Below are positions 33,212 through 42,863 of a DNA stretch of 64,000 nucleotides, in pieces (position 1 is the stretch's first letter; every line of letters begins with the position of its first letter). Made by a program: the position numbers and the translations under genes. Below the pieces are notes generated by a model, which did not search any database, had not been told where the DNA came from, and worked only from the letters and a program-made list of their open reading frames with translations. Origin of the DNA: Anaerobacillus alkalidiazotrophicus (GTDB taxonomy: Bacteria > Bacillota > Bacilli > Bacillales_H > Anaerobacillaceae); assembly GCF_001866055.1 (NCBI RefSeq), contig NZ_MLQS01000019.1, positions 84,111 through 148,110 on the forward strand, given 5' to 3'.

Positions 33212-34588
33212 TTGACAGAAAGACGAATAGTTATTGCAGGTACGGGTAGTGGGGTAGGAAAAACGACGATCACAATTGGATTAATGGCCGCATTACAGAA
33301 AAAGGGTTATGTGGTTCAAGGCTTTAAATGTGGACCAGATTATATCGACCCTACTTACCATACGGCTGTAACAGGAAGAAACTCTCGAAATCTTGATAGT
33401 TGGATGTTAAATGAAGAAACCGTAAAAGGTATATTAGTAAATGGAAGTAAAGGAGCCGACATTTCAATCATTGAAGGGGTTATGGGCTTTTATGACGGAA
33501 AAGATCCAAGGAGCGATAAAGGAAGTACAGCAGACATTAGTATCTTAACAAACAGTCCAGTTATCCTTGTCGTTAATTGTTCTAGTATGGCTCGTAGTGC
33601 TGCAGCAATTGTAAAGGGATTTCAGTGTTTATCTGAAGAGGTAAACGTTGTCGGTGTGATAGCTAATCGTGTCGGAAGTATTGGACATTTTAGTCTTGTA
33701 AAAACAGCGATTGAACAAGAATGTCAAGTTCCTGTCATTGGTTATTTACAGCGAGAGTCAGATATTGAGATGCCTGAAAGACATTTAGGGTTAGTCCCTT
33801 CCATTGAACGCGGTGAGCTTGATGACTTTTTTAATCAACTTGGTGATTTAATTTTAGAAAACATCGATATTGACAAATTACTAGAAATTTCAAAAACGGA
33901 ACCTTTAGAAATTGAGGAGACATTTACACTTTTAGATAAAAAAGAGGAGAAGGCTTGTCGGATAGCTGTCGCGAAAGATGCTGCTTTTAATTTTTATTAT
34001 CAGGAAAATATTGAACTTCTTGAAGCATTCGGAGCAGAAATCGTTTATTTTTCACCTTTGGCAGGTGAAGTTTTACCAGAAAATATTGACGGTTTATATC
34101 TTGGTGGCGGGTTTCCAGAGGAATTTGTTGATGAACTTTCTAGCCATGATAACGTAAAACAATCAATAAAAACGGCAATCCAATCTGGCATGCCAACTCT
34201 TGCTGAATGCGGTGGATTTATGTACTTAACAGAAGCAATTGAGACAACAAGTAATGAAGAATATGAAATGGTAGGGATCATTCCAGGTAAAGTAACGATG
34301 CAAATAAGACTAGCTGCTCTTGGATACCGTGAGATAACTGGAAAAAGTGGCAATTTCTTTTTACCAAATGATTTACAGGCAAAAGGACATGAATTTCATT
34401 ATTCAACCTTTCATTCAAAAAACGAAATCCCTTATGCATATGAAACAAAAGGAATGCGTGGTGTCTCACTTGAAGGTTATATGATGAAAAATTTGGTTGC
34501 TGGTTACACTCATTTTCATTTTGCTTCTTGTCCTGAAATGGTAGAAAATTGGATACTAAAATGTAAGGAGACAAAACGATATGAGTAA
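33212..34588 (+). CDS. cbiA: Cobyrinic acid a,c-diamide synthase (CbiA/CobB)
   Basis: Amidates the a and c acetate side chains of (hydrogeno)cobyrinic acid with glutamine and ATP. The N-terminal P-loop is AGTGSGVGKTTITIG. The C-terminal class I glutamine amidotransferase-like domain carries the nucleophile in AECGGFMYLTEA and the histidine in GHEFHYS. The TTG start at 33212 (458 residues) follows AGGTAGGA; the frame extends upstream to TTG 33176, but that codon lies inside the terminator hairpin. First gene of the operon under the cobalamin riboswitches; its end overlaps cobQ by 8 bases. Confidence 0.92.
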   Translation: MTERRIVIAGTGSGVGKTTITIGLMAALQKKGYVVQGFKCGPDYIDPTYHTAVTGRNSRNLDSWMLNEETVKGILVNGSKGADISIIEGVMGFYDGKDPRSDKGSTADISILTNSPVILVVNCSSMARSAAAIVKGFQCLSEEVNVVGVIANRVGSIGHFSLVKTAIEQECQVPVIGYLQRESDIEMPERHLGLVPSIERGELDDFFNQLGDLILENIDIDKLLEISKTEPLEIEETFTLLDKKEEKACRIAVAKDAAFNFYYQENIELLEAFGAEIVYFSPLAGEVLPENIDGLYLGGGFPEEFVDELSSHDNVKQSIKTAIQSGMPTLAECGGFMYLTEAIETTSNEEYEMVGIIPGKVTMQIRLAALGYREITGKSGNFFLPNDLQAKGHEFHYSTFHSKNEIPYAYETKGMRGVSLEGYMMKNLVAGYTHFHFASCPEMVENWILKCKETKRYE

Positions 34589-36101
34589 AGCTCTACCACT
34601 CATGATTCAAGGTACTCATTCAGATGCGGGGAAAAGTGTCATTGTGACGGCTTTTTGTAGGATATTTAAGCAGGATGGTTATCTTACTGCCCCCTTTAAA
34701 TCACAAAATATGGCTCTAAATTCATATATCACTATAGATGGAAAAGAAATTGGAAGAGCTCAAGGTGTTCAGGCTGAAGCTAGTGGTGTGATTGCTACAA
34801 CCGATATGAACCCGATTTTAATTAAGCCAAATCGAGCAAATGAGTCGCAAATTGTCGTCCATGGAAAGCCGTATAAAAATATGCAAGCAGGTCAGTATCG
34901 TAGTGAATTTTTTTATCAAGGGTTACAGCTGATCGAAGAAGCTCTTACATCTTTATCTGAAAAATATGAAAGAATTGTCATAGAAGGGGCTGGTAGTCCC
35001 GCTGAAATTAACTTAAATGATCGAGAGCTTGTCAATATGCGTGTGGCAAATATGGCAGATGCCCCGGTTATTCTTGTTGGTGATATTGATAAAGGAGGCG
35101 TTTTTGCTAGTTTAGTAGGAACTCTGCAACTTTTGTCTGCTAGTGATCGTGATCGAGTCATTGGGGTGATCATCAATAAATTCCATGGAGACATTAAGCT
35201 TTTAGAGCCTGGTTTAACTTGGTTTGAACAATATACAGGCAAACCCGTTCTAGGAGTGATTCCTTTTTTACCAAACTTGAATATTGAAGCCGAGGATTCT
35301 GTTATTCTGGATCGATATAAACCTGGTGTAGATCAATCTAAGGACATTGATATAGCGGTTATTCAATACCCGAAAATTTCAAACTTTACAGATGTCGATC
35401 CTTTTTTTGTTGAGTCAGACTGCCATGTTCGTTTTATTACAAAAGCAGATCAATTAAAGCAGCCTGATCTCATTATTTTACCAGGAAGTAAAAATACAAT
35501 TGAAGATTTACTGTTTTTGAAAAAGACCGGATTGATGGATAAAATTTTAGCTTTACATAACGATCAAAAGCCTTTCATCTTTGGGGTATGCGGTGGTTAT
35601 CAAATGCTTGGCTTATCGATTGAAGACCCTTATGAAATAGAATCAAATTTTCAAATAGAAACTGGTTTAGGTTTATTGCCATTAAAAACGACAATAACAA
35701 AGGAAAAAACAACGATTTTATCAGAAGGAACCCTTTCATTTGGAAAGTATTTTACAAAAGTATCAGGCTATGAAATTCATATGGGAAAGACATCATTTGT
35801 AGGAGATTATGAACCGTTCATTCAGATGGAAGATAGAGAAGAAGGTTGTAAAAATGCAGATGAACGTGTTCTTGGTACGTATTTTCACGGCATTTTTCAC
35901 AATGATGAGTTTAGAAAAAATCTTTTAAATCAAATACGTGCAGATAAAGGATTGCATGAAATGAATGATCGAGTGTCGTACCAACAAATCCGCGAACAAG
36001 CCTTTGATCGACTAGCTGATCATGTACGCAAGCATGTGCAATTAGACAAAATAAATGAGAAAATGAAGGAGTTTCATTTGAGGAGGAAAACAAATGACTA
36101 A
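34581..36101 (+). CDS. cobQ: Cobyric acid synthase (CobQ/CbiP)
   Basis: Amidates the b, d, e and g side chains of adenosylcobyrinic acid a,c-diamide. N-terminal P-loop-like IQGTHSDAGKSVIVTAF with KSQNMALNSYIT, then VDIDKGGVF-type block (LVGDIDKGGVFASLVG), and the glutaminase nucleophile in FGVCGGYQMLG, with GYEIHMG and GTYFHGIF near the C-terminus. 506 residues is a normal length. It starts 8 bases inside cobB and ends 8 bases inside cobT, typical of translational coupling. Confidence 0.95.
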   Translation: MSKALPLMIQGTHSDAGKSVIVTAFCRIFKQDGYLTAPFKSQNMALNSYITIDGKEIGRAQGVQAEASGVIATTDMNPILIKPNRANESQIVVHGKPYKNMQAGQYRSEFFYQGLQLIEEALTSLSEKYERIVIEGAGSPAEINLNDRELVNMRVANMADAPVILVGDIDKGGVFASLVGTLQLLSASDRDRVIGVIINKFHGDIKLLEPGLTWFEQYTGKPVLGVIPFLPNLNIEAEDSVILDRYKPGVDQSKDIDIAVIQYPKISNFTDVDPFFVESDCHVRFITKADQLKQPDLIILPGSKNTIEDLLFLKKTGLMDKILALHNDQKPFIFGVCGGYQMLGLSIEDPYEIESNFQIETGLGLLPLKTTITKEKTTILSEGTLSFGKYFTKVSGYEIHMGKTSFVGDYEPFIQMEDREEGCKNADERVLGTYFHGIFHNDEFRKNLLNQIRADKGLHEMNDRVSYQQIREQAFDRLADHVRKHVQLDKINEKMKEFHLRRKTND

Positions 36102-37140
36102 CGATAGCAACTATACTATGCCCGCACTTGATAAAGATACTGGTCATCAGGTCAACGAATATATGAATACACTAACCAAGCCGCCAGGGAGCTTAGGGAG
36201 ATTAGAAGAGTTAGCAAGAAATTTAGCCGAAATGACTTCAAACCCATTTCCGATTGTTACACCACCTGGGGTTATTGTATTTGCAGCGGATCATGGTATC
36301 ACTGATGAAGGCGTTTCAGCATTTCCAAAGGAAGTAACAGGTCAAATGGTGAAAAACTTTTTAGCTGGCGGTGCGGCAATTAATGTATTTAGCAAGCAAA
36401 TTTCTGCTCAATTTGAAATTGTCGATATTGGTGTTGCAGCTGATATTGAAGGCGAAGCATTAATATCAAAAAAGGTTCGTTACGGAACTGGCAATTTTTC
36501 TAAAGAAAATGCAATGACTAGAGAGGAAGCAGAAAAAGCGATTGAAGTTGGTTTTGTTGAGGCAGAAAAACTTATTCAAAAAGGGATAAAATGCCTTATT
36601 TTAGGTGAAATGGGGATTGGCAACACGACAACAAGCAGTGCGATTTTGGCTGCTATTAGTGGGAAAGAAGTACACGCGCTCGTTGGCTTTGGAACGGGCA
36701 TTCCAAAGGATAAAATCATTCATAAGCAACAAGTCATTGAAGAAGCACTAAAAATAAGAAAGCCTAATCCTACTGATGCCATTGATATCCTGTCTAAAGT
36801 TGGTGGTTTAGAAATTGCCGGAATGGCAGGCGCAATGCTTGCTGCAGCGAGTAATCGAATCCCAATTCTAGTTGATGGATTTATTTGTACCGTAGCTGCA
36901 CTAGTTGCGAAATTGATTAATGCTGACGTGGCAAATTATATGATCGTTAGTCATCGCTCCGTTGAACCAGGTCATCAAACAGCAATTAAGCTTTTAGAAA
37001 AAGAGCCATTAATTGATTTAGGTTTACGTCTTGGTGAAGGAAGTGGTGCTGCGATTGCCTTTCCGATCTTACAATCTGCTACCTTAATGTTAAAAGAAAT
37101 GGCCACATTTACGTCAGCAGGCGTTAGTGATAAAGCATAA
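36094..37140 (+). CDS. cobT: Nicotinate-nucleotide:dimethylbenzimidazole phosphoribosyltransferase
   Basis: Makes alpha-ribazole phosphate, the lower-ligand nucleotide of cobalamin, from nicotinate mononucleotide and DMB. Motifs: KPPGSLGRLEELARNLAE, VFAADHGITDEGVSAFP, LGEMGIGNTTTSSAI and the catalytic glutamate in RLGEGSGAAIAFPIL. 348 residues, normal. GGAGG ribosome site inside the end of cobQ. The operon carries no DMB synthesis gene. Confidence 0.95.
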   Translation: MTNDSNYTMPALDKDTGHQVNEYMNTLTKPPGSLGRLEELARNLAEMTSNPFPIVTPPGVIVFAADHGITDEGVSAFPKEVTGQMVKNFLAGGAAINVFSKQISAQFEIVDIGVAADIEGEALISKKVRYGTGNFSKENAMTREEAEKAIEVGFVEAEKLIQKGIKCLILGEMGIGNTTTSSAILAAISGKEVHALVGFGTGIPKDKIIHKQQVIEEALKIRKPNPTDAIDILSKVGGLEIAGMAGAMLAAASNRIPILVDGFICTVAALVAKLINADVANYMIVSHRSVEPGHQTAIKLLEKEPLIDLGLRLGEGSGAAIAFPILQSATLMLKEMATFTSAGVSDKA

Positions 37141-37169
37141 ATTTAAACAACGTGGAGGGAAAGAAGGAA

Positions 37170-37712
37170 ATGGAAAATTGTGATAAAGGATTGACGTTAG
37201 TCTATACAGGTGATGGAAAAGGTAAAACAACTGCAGCTATGGGGCTAGCCATTCGAGCAAAAGGCCAAGGAAAAAAAGTGTTGATGCTTCAATTTATTAA
37301 ATCGAAAGACCGTACATACGGGGAGAAGATCATGTTCGAAGAAATTGGGATCGAGATGCATCAGCTAGGTATAGGTTTTACGTGGACGAAAACGCCTGAA
37401 GAGCATCGCGTCGCATTAAAAGAAGCATGGGCGTTTGCAAAAGAGAAGATCTTATCAGAACAATATGATGTGATTATTTTAGACGAATTAAACAATGCTC
37501 TTGCTATTAATAGTTTTCCAGTAGATGACGTCCTATCGTTAAATGAAGTGGTTGATATCATCCAAAATCGTCATGAAAAAATACATCTCATTATAACGGG
37601 TCGCTCCGCTAAAGAGGAAATAGTAGCAATCGCTGATTTAGTAACCGAAATGAAACCGATCAAACATTATTATGATAAAGGCATTCCTGCTGTTAAGGGA
37701 ATTGAATTTTAA
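37170..37712 (+). CDS. cobO: ATP:corrinoid adenosyltransferase (CobA/CobO/BtuR type)
   Basis: Adds the 5'-deoxyadenosyl group to cob(I)alamin or its precursors. The P-loop is VYTGDGKGKTTAAMGLAIRA, followed by MLQFIKSK and DVIILDELNNALAI, all typical of the BtuR family. Start at ATG 37170 (180 residues) behind GGAGGGAAAGAAGGA; a GTG at 37152 in the same frame is less likely. Fourth gene of the operon, 29 bases after cobT. Confidence 0.92.
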   Translation: MENCDKGLTLVYTGDGKGKTTAAMGLAIRAKGQGKKVLMLQFIKSKDRTYGEKIMFEEIGIEMHQLGIGFTWTKTPEEHRVALKEAWAFAKEKILSEQYDVIILDELNNALAINSFPVDDVLSLNEVVDIIQNRHEKIHLIITGRSAKEEIVAIADLVTEMKPIKHYYDKGIPAVKGIEF

Positions 37713-37747
37713 CGTTAAACTGCTTTGAGAAGAAGGTGTCATTAAAA

Positions 37748-38596
37748 ATGAAAATAGGCATAGGCTACTGTCATGGTACATTTGGAGAGCTTGTTCAGGG
37801 TATCATTAATGAAAAGGATCCGTTTTTAATACCATTACCAATACAACTTTATAGCAAAGCTGTTTTCTTGCCAAGATACAACGTAAAAGAAATTGAAGCA
37901 AATAAAAATAAATGTAAGGCAAGCTTTGCTTGCCAACTTCTTCTTGATTATTATCAACTGAATCACGGTGGTCATTTAGTGGTTCAATCTCAACTACCTA
38001 CCGGTAAAGGAATGGCAAGTAGTAGCGCTGATATAGTTGCTTCCTTACGTGCAGTAGCCGACTGCTTATCTTTACCCTTAACAGAAAAACTTATTTCAGA
38101 AATCGCAACAAAAATCGAACCAACAGATGGAATTATGTATGATGAAATTGTAGCCTATAATTATCTCAACGGAACCGTAATAGAAACATTTGGTAAGTTT
38201 CCAGAACTATTACTATTTGGAGTAGATATAGGTGGTTTCATTGATACACAGCAGTTTAATCTAAAAGAAAAAAATTATTCGATTGATGATAAATTACGAT
38301 TAAAAAAGGCTTATGATTTAGCTAAGAAAGGTTTAACTGAAGGTCATATTTCAAGTATTTTTAAGGCCTCAATGATAAGTGCAAAAATTAATCAAAAAGT
38401 ACTTCCAAAGAAACATTTTGAGGAAATGGAACGTCTATCTAAAGTCTATCGGGGTGGTCTTGTAGTTGCGCATAGTGGTACGGTTATTGGAATTTTAATG
38501 GATCCAAACAAACAAAATGGCAAGCTGAAAAGGTTATTAATGGATATAGGAGAAATAACAGGAAGTCCTCCATTTATTATGAAAGTTTTAACATAG
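37748..38596 (+). CDS. pduX: GHMP-family kinase, probable L-threonine kinase PduX
   Basis: PduX phosphorylates L-threonine to make the aminopropanol linker of cobalamin. Motifs: GYCHGTFGELVQG at the N-terminus, the ATP loop LPTGKGMASSSADIVA, and IEPTDGIMYDEIVAYN; these are the GHMP kinase blocks in the PduX arrangement. 282 residues from ATG 37748; the GTG at 37736 overlaps the ribosome site GAAGGTG. It ends the operon. CobD, CbiB, CobU, CobS and CobC are not in this window. Confidence 0.88.
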   Translation: MKIGIGYCHGTFGELVQGIINEKDPFLIPLPIQLYSKAVFLPRYNVKEIEANKNKCKASFACQLLLDYYQLNHGGHLVVQSQLPTGKGMASSSADIVASLRAVADCLSLPLTEKLISEIATKIEPTDGIMYDEIVAYNYLNGTVIETFGKFPELLLFGVDIGGFIDTQQFNLKEKNYSIDDKLRLKKAYDLAKKGLTEGHISSIFKASMISAKINQKVLPKKHFEEMERLSKVYRGGLVVAHSGTVIGILMDPNKQNGKLKRLLMDIGEITGSPPFIMKVLT

Positions 38597-38841
38597 AAAA
38601 AATCTGTGAATACACAAAAACAATATTCAATATTATCTAGATTAAACTAGCCATTTCTGGAATGAATTGGTTGGTTTATTTTTTTAGTTTACAATATTTA
38701 TGATATAGTTTAGTAGTCATAAGGTGTTTAAATATAGATAGATCATATGATCTGGTGATATATTTAACCTTTTTCATACAGTGTTTACTTTATACCATAG
38801 TTTAAAGTAATGAAAATCATAACGTGTAAGAGGAGTAAAAG

Positions 38842-39774
38842 ATGAAGATCGAAAACATATTAGTAGTTAGTCCAAAGTTTCAAGAAATCGAAGACATTAT
38901 GAACAAAAAAGAAATACAAAAAAATGTTAAATTTTTATCAGAAGAGGAAATGAATGACGACCACTTAGATTGGGCCGATGCATTTGTAGCTTTTAATCTA
39001 AAATCTACTTATGATTATAGCAAAGTTAAATGGGTTCATTCTTTTGGGGCAGGTGTCGATAGCTTTTTATTTAACAAACAGTGGCCTGGCAATGTCTTAT
39101 TAACGAGAACCATTTGTTCTTTTGGGCAACGAATAGGAGAATATTGCTTAAGTTATATTCTAAAAGATGTTCAATTCCATGATCTATTTCGTGATTTTAA
39201 GAAACAAAGAAACTGGCAGCAAAAAACTCCTAAATTATTAAGTGAACAAAAAGTATTAATTTATGGAACTGGAGAAATCGGTTTGAAAACAGCACAGATT
39301 CTCGCTTCATTTGGGGTAACCGTATACGGAGTATCCTTGAGTGGAAAACAAAAGCATCCGTTTAATGAAGTGTTTCGTATAGATGATCATTACTCTATAT
39401 TAAATGAGGTACACTATATGATTAATACGTTACCGTTAACAGAAAAAACGGCACTCCTATTTAACAATTCTTTGTTTTCTTGTGTATCAAACATCGGGTT
39501 TTTAAATGTTGGTAGAGGATTATCACTAGATGAACATGCATTACTCGACGCATTAAATCATAAAAATGTTCGATTTGCTGTTCTTGATGTTTTTACTACA
39601 GAACCACTGCCTGACGAGCACCCGTTATGGAGTCATCCAAATGTATGGATAACACCGCACATCTCAGCTGTAACAACTCCAGATGAGGGGGTAGATTGTT
39701 TTATTAAGACACTTGGAAATATCGAAGCAAATAAGCCGCTTTTGAACAAAGTTGATACAAATAAAGGGTTTTAA
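38842..39774 (+). CDS. D-isomer-specific 2-hydroxyacid dehydrogenase family protein
   Basis: A 310-residue NAD(P)-dependent dehydrogenase. The Rossmann motif is LIYGTGEIGLKTAQILASFG. The catalytic arginine is in LNVGRGLSLDE, the glutamate in TTEPLPDEHPLW and the histidine in ITPHISAVTTP. MINTLPLTEKTALLF is the usual hinge block. Closest in style to the hydroxypyruvate/glyoxylate reductase-like group of Bacillus. Substrate not determinable. GAGGAG ribosome site. It stands after a 245-base gap behind the cobalamin operon, in which I see no further gene. Confidence 0.85.
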   Translation: MKIENILVVSPKFQEIEDIMNKKEIQKNVKFLSEEEMNDDHLDWADAFVAFNLKSTYDYSKVKWVHSFGAGVDSFLFNKQWPGNVLLTRTICSFGQRIGEYCLSYILKDVQFHDLFRDFKKQRNWQQKTPKLLSEQKVLIYGTGEIGLKTAQILASFGVTVYGVSLSGKQKHPFNEVFRIDDHYSILNEVHYMINTLPLTEKTALLFNNSLFSCVSNIGFLNVGRGLSLDEHALLDALNHKNVRFAVLDVFTTEPLPDEHPLWSHPNVWITPHISAVTTPDEGVDCFIKTLGNIEANKPLLNKVDTNKGF

Positions 39775-39840
39775 AAAGTTTGTTAAGCTTAAATGACTTA
39801 GTTTCTTATGGATTTGATAAAACCTAAAAGAGGGATAAAT

Positions 39841-40233
39841 ATGGATAACATCATATTATTTGATGGTATATGTAACTTTTGTAATCACAGTGTTCGATTT
39901 ATTATTAAAAGAGACAAGAATGCCGTTTATAAGTTTGCTTCTCTTCAGAGTAATATTGGGCGGGAATTAGTAAGTAAACATAATATTCCTACAAATATAG
40001 ATAGTTTAATCCTTATTGAAAATAATCAATGCTACTATCAATCAACAGCAGCATTAAAGATATGTAAGCATTTAAAAGGTGCATGGAAGTTACTATATTG
40101 TTTGTTAGTAGTTCCAAGGCCAATCCGAAATTATCTTTATCACATAGTAGCAAAAAATAGATACAAATGGTTCGGGCAAACAGATAGTTGTTTACTACCG
40201 TCGCCCGAGTTGAAAAAGCGGTTTTTAACATGA
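39841..40233 (+). CDS. DCC-family thiol-disulfide oxidoreductase (DUF393, YuxK-like)
   Basis: A 130-residue protein with the family motif DGICNFCN (D-x2-C-x2-C) near the N-terminus, then VRFIIKRD, FASLQS and the C-terminal WFGQTDSCLLPSPELKKRF. DUF393 proteins are predicted thiol-disulfide oxidoreductases. Start at ATG 39841, behind AGAGGGA; an in-frame ATG at 39808 would add 11 residues upstream of the motif. Confidence 0.88.
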   Translation: MDNIILFDGICNFCNHSVRFIIKRDKNAVYKFASLQSNIGRELVSKHNIPTNIDSLILIENNQCYYQSTAALKICKHLKGAWKLLYCLLVVPRPIRNYLYHIVAKNRYKWFGQTDSCLLPSPELKKRFLT

Positions 40234-40435
40234 AATCCTACGTATTAAGCCTTACAATGAATATTACATATTTATTCATAAATTTCGGTTCACTAGCGGA
40301 ATAACATCCTTAAATACGCGAAACAATTGCTACTAGTTACAGAAATGGTGTACCTTACAGATAATTTAATGAACATTATCTAAAGGATCATGTTGTTGTT
40401 TACACTCTATTCGTTTCTATATTATAGGACGTCTT

Positions 40436-40924
40436 TCATAAACGTTTATTAATAATAAAGCTAGTTAAGCTGCTAGTAATAGCACTACCAATAATATCAG
40501 TAGGATAATGGTGTCCTACCCAAATACGTGATATACCCGATAGCGCTGAAAATCCCATAAGAATTGAGCCTACTATTCGTTTATGAAGGAATATTGAAGT
40601 AGATACTGCAAATGCCAACAAAGTATGTCTACTTGGGAATGATGACGTCAGCTTAGAGGGAATAAGAATCCCAATACGTCGTTTAACAAATGGACGTGGT
40701 TTATAATAAAATAAGTTTATGAAAGAACAAATAGAAAAAGAAAATACAATGGATAGTATTGTTTGTCGTGTTAATTTTTTAATGTGTAAACTTCGCAAAG
40801 ATATAAGAATTAAAATGAATATAAATAAAAAATTAGATTTTTTGGAAACTTCTATCATAAACTTATCTACTAATGGGTATCGTCCTGCTAAGCCATTGAT
40901 TGCTTTAAATATTTGGTCATCCAT
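40436..40924 (-). CDS. PAP2-family phosphatase, undecaprenyl-diphosphatase-like (BcrC type)
   Basis: A 162-residue membrane protein with about five hydrophobic segments. The phosphatase signature is complete: YYKPRPFVKRR (motif 1), FPSRHTLLAFA (motif 2, His), and SRIWVGHHYPTDIIGS (motif 3, His nucleophile). BcrC-like members recycle undecaprenyl pyrophosphate for cell wall synthesis and give bacitracin tolerance; lipid phosphatases of other specificity share the motifs. AGGAGAT precedes the ATG. Confidence 0.85.
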   Translation of the reverse strand: MDDQIFKAINGLAGRYPLVDKFMIEVSKKSNFLFIFILILISLRSLHIKKLTRQTILSIVFSFSICSFINLFYYKPRPFVKRRIGILIPSKLTSSFPSRHTLLAFAVSTSIFLHKRIVGSILMGFSALSGISRIWVGHHYPTDIIGSAITSSLTSFIINKRL

Positions 40925-41008
40925 AAGTTAATCTCCTTATTTTAGTATTAGTTAGTATGTTCTGTAGTTACTTTGTATGAGAAAATGGAAAAAAGGGTTG
41001 AGATATTA

Positions 41009-41158
41009 TTAAATGGTTTTTTTATTTGAAAGAAGTATTACTTCTTTTTTTATTATTGGAGATTTTTCAATAGATTTAAGTTGCTTTTTATCCGTTTGGG
41101 TTTCCCATATGCTATATTTCATTGTATTATTTGGTACATCTTTGTTTTCGCTTGTCAA
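41009..41158 (-). CDS. Small hypothetical protein, 49 residues
   Basis: A TTG start four bases after GGGGTGA on the minus strand opens a 49-codon frame: MTSENKDVPNNTMKYSIWET, then a lysine-rich part (KSIEKSPIIKKEVILLSN) and TAA. Good ribosome site and no other explanation for this 600-base gap. No family recognised. Confidence 0.4.
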   Translation of the reverse strand: MTSENKDVPNNTMKYSIWETQTDKKQLKSIEKSPIIKKEVILLSNKKTI

Positions 41159-41261
41159 ATGAATCACCCCATTCTTTATATATTGAGTTTAATTTGTTAA
41201 AAGGTGAAGCTTTTTATGCAAGTGTAATCCTTTTATTATGTAAAATAAAATGTTAAATCTT

Positions 41262-41295
41262 AAAAGAGGGCTGTCATGCAGTCCTCTTTTAGTCT
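41262..41295. terminator. Hairpin with terminator character
   Basis: AAAAGAGG-GCTGTCATGCAGT-CCTCTTTT, symmetrical enough to act on either strand. On the plus strand no gene precedes it; it may separate the small minus-strand gene from the ClC gene. Confidence 0.5.
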
Positions 41296-41543
41296 TGTAA
41301 AGAATAATGAAGATAAAGTATAAGATGGTGGTATGAAAATTGTAATAACTTTGGTTGAATTTGAATAATTTTCCTATTTTAATTAATTATAAAAATGATA
41401 TGAGTAAAAGAGGAAAATTACTTATGCTTTAAGGAAAACTTTTAAACGTAATAGGTCCAACCCTTATAATGCATAATACGAAAAAACAAGATTTTTAATA
41501 CTTTAATCAACTTCAGTCTATTACGAATTGGGAGTAATATATT

Positions 41544-42839
41544 ATGAATACAAAACTAAAATATAAAATCTTTATATCAACTTTGTTTAAATGGGGATTT
41601 TGGGCTGCAATCATTGGAGCTATTATCGGTTCAACAACCGCTTTTTTATTAACTACTAACGACTTTCTTGGCAATGAAATACGTGAGAAAAATTCATGGT
41701 TAATCTTTTTTCTTCCTTTAGGTGGGATTGTTTTAGGTTACATATATATGAATTTTGGAAAAAGTAATGGAAATGACATAGCAAAAGGAAATAACCTTGT
41801 AATAGAGGGTGTGCATGGAATTTCAAAAGTGTTACGAAGAATGGGACCATTTGTCTATTTAGGAACATTTATTACTGTCTTATTTGGGGGATCAACAGGA
41901 CGTGAAGGTGCAGCAATTCAAATGGGTGGAAGTGTTGCAGAAACAGTAAATCAATATTTCAAAGTAAATATACTCGATACAAAGATTTTATTAATGAGTG
42001 GAATAAGTGCTGGGTTCGGATCTGCCTTTGGTACTCCTATTACAGGAGCTATATTTGGAATGGAAATGGTTGCTATTGGTAAACTAAAGTACGAAGCACT
42101 ACTATCTTGTCTTGTAGCAAGTTTTGTTGGACACTACGTAACAGAAAAAGTATGGGGAGTAGGGCACGAAAACTTTATTATACAATCTGTCCCTGAACTA
42201 TCGATTTTGTCGTTTTCTAAAGTTATTATTTTGGCCATTATATTTAGTCTTGTCAGCGTTACTTATTGCCAATTAAGGCATGGTATACAAACTGTTTCAG
42301 AAAAATACTTTAAGAAAAACCATATAAAAAGAGCTTTTTTCGGAGGATGTGTAATAGTCATTTTAACGCTTATTGTAGGTTCTACAGACTATAATGGGCG
42401 AGGTTTAGACATGCTTGAAGAATCGTTTAAAGAAGCCATTCCTCCTTTTGCGTTTTTTGCAAAACTAATTTTTACAGCGGTTACAATGGGAAGTGGTTTT
42501 GTAGGAGGAGAAGCAATCCCACTGTTTTTTATTGGAGCAACATTAGGGAATGCTTTATCGCCATATTTTGATATGCCAATGTCCTTTCTTGCCGCATTAG
42601 GTATGATAGCGGTATTTTGTGGCGGTGCTAACACACCCTTAGCAGTTTTTCTTTTAAGCGTTGAGATGTTTAATGGAAAAGGGGTAGAATATTTTTTTGT
42701 CGCGTGTATAGTTAGTTATATATTCTCTGGTCACCACGGACTTTGGCCATCTCAAACAGTCTTTGCACCGAAAAGCCGACTTTACAATACAGTAAATGGA
42801 GAATCAATTGGGACGATAGAAAAAAAGAAAAAGCATTAA
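41544..42839 (+). CDS. ClC-family voltage-gated chloride channel/transporter
   Basis: A 431-residue membrane protein with about ten hydrophobic stretches. The ion-path signatures are GGSTGREGAAIQMGGSVAE, with the gating glutamate E121 in GREG, then GSAFGTPITGAIFGMEM and GSGFVGGEAIPLFFIGATLG. The presence of the gating glutamate fits either a channel or an H+/Cl- (or fluoride) exchanger. No CBS domains. GGGAG ribosome site. Followed directly by the broken IS element. Confidence 0.88.
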   Translation: MNTKLKYKIFISTLFKWGFWAAIIGAIIGSTTAFLLTTNDFLGNEIREKNSWLIFFLPLGGIVLGYIYMNFGKSNGNDIAKGNNLVIEGVHGISKVLRRMGPFVYLGTFITVLFGGSTGREGAAIQMGGSVAETVNQYFKVNILDTKILLMSGISAGFGSAFGTPITGAIFGMEMVAIGKLKYEALLSCLVASFVGHYVTEKVWGVGHENFIIQSVPELSILSFSKVIILAIIFSLVSVTYCQLRHGIQTVSEKYFKKNHIKRAFFGGCVIVILTLIVGSTDYNGRGLDMLEESFKEAIPPFAFFAKLIFTAVTMGSGFVGGEAIPLFFIGATLGNALSPYFDMPMSFLAALGMIAVFCGGANTPLAVFLLSVEMFNGKGVEYFFVACIVSYIFSGHHGLWPSQTVFAPKSRLYNTVNGESIGTIEKKKKH

Positions 42840-42863
42840 GTGTACGGATGAGTGATATTGTAA

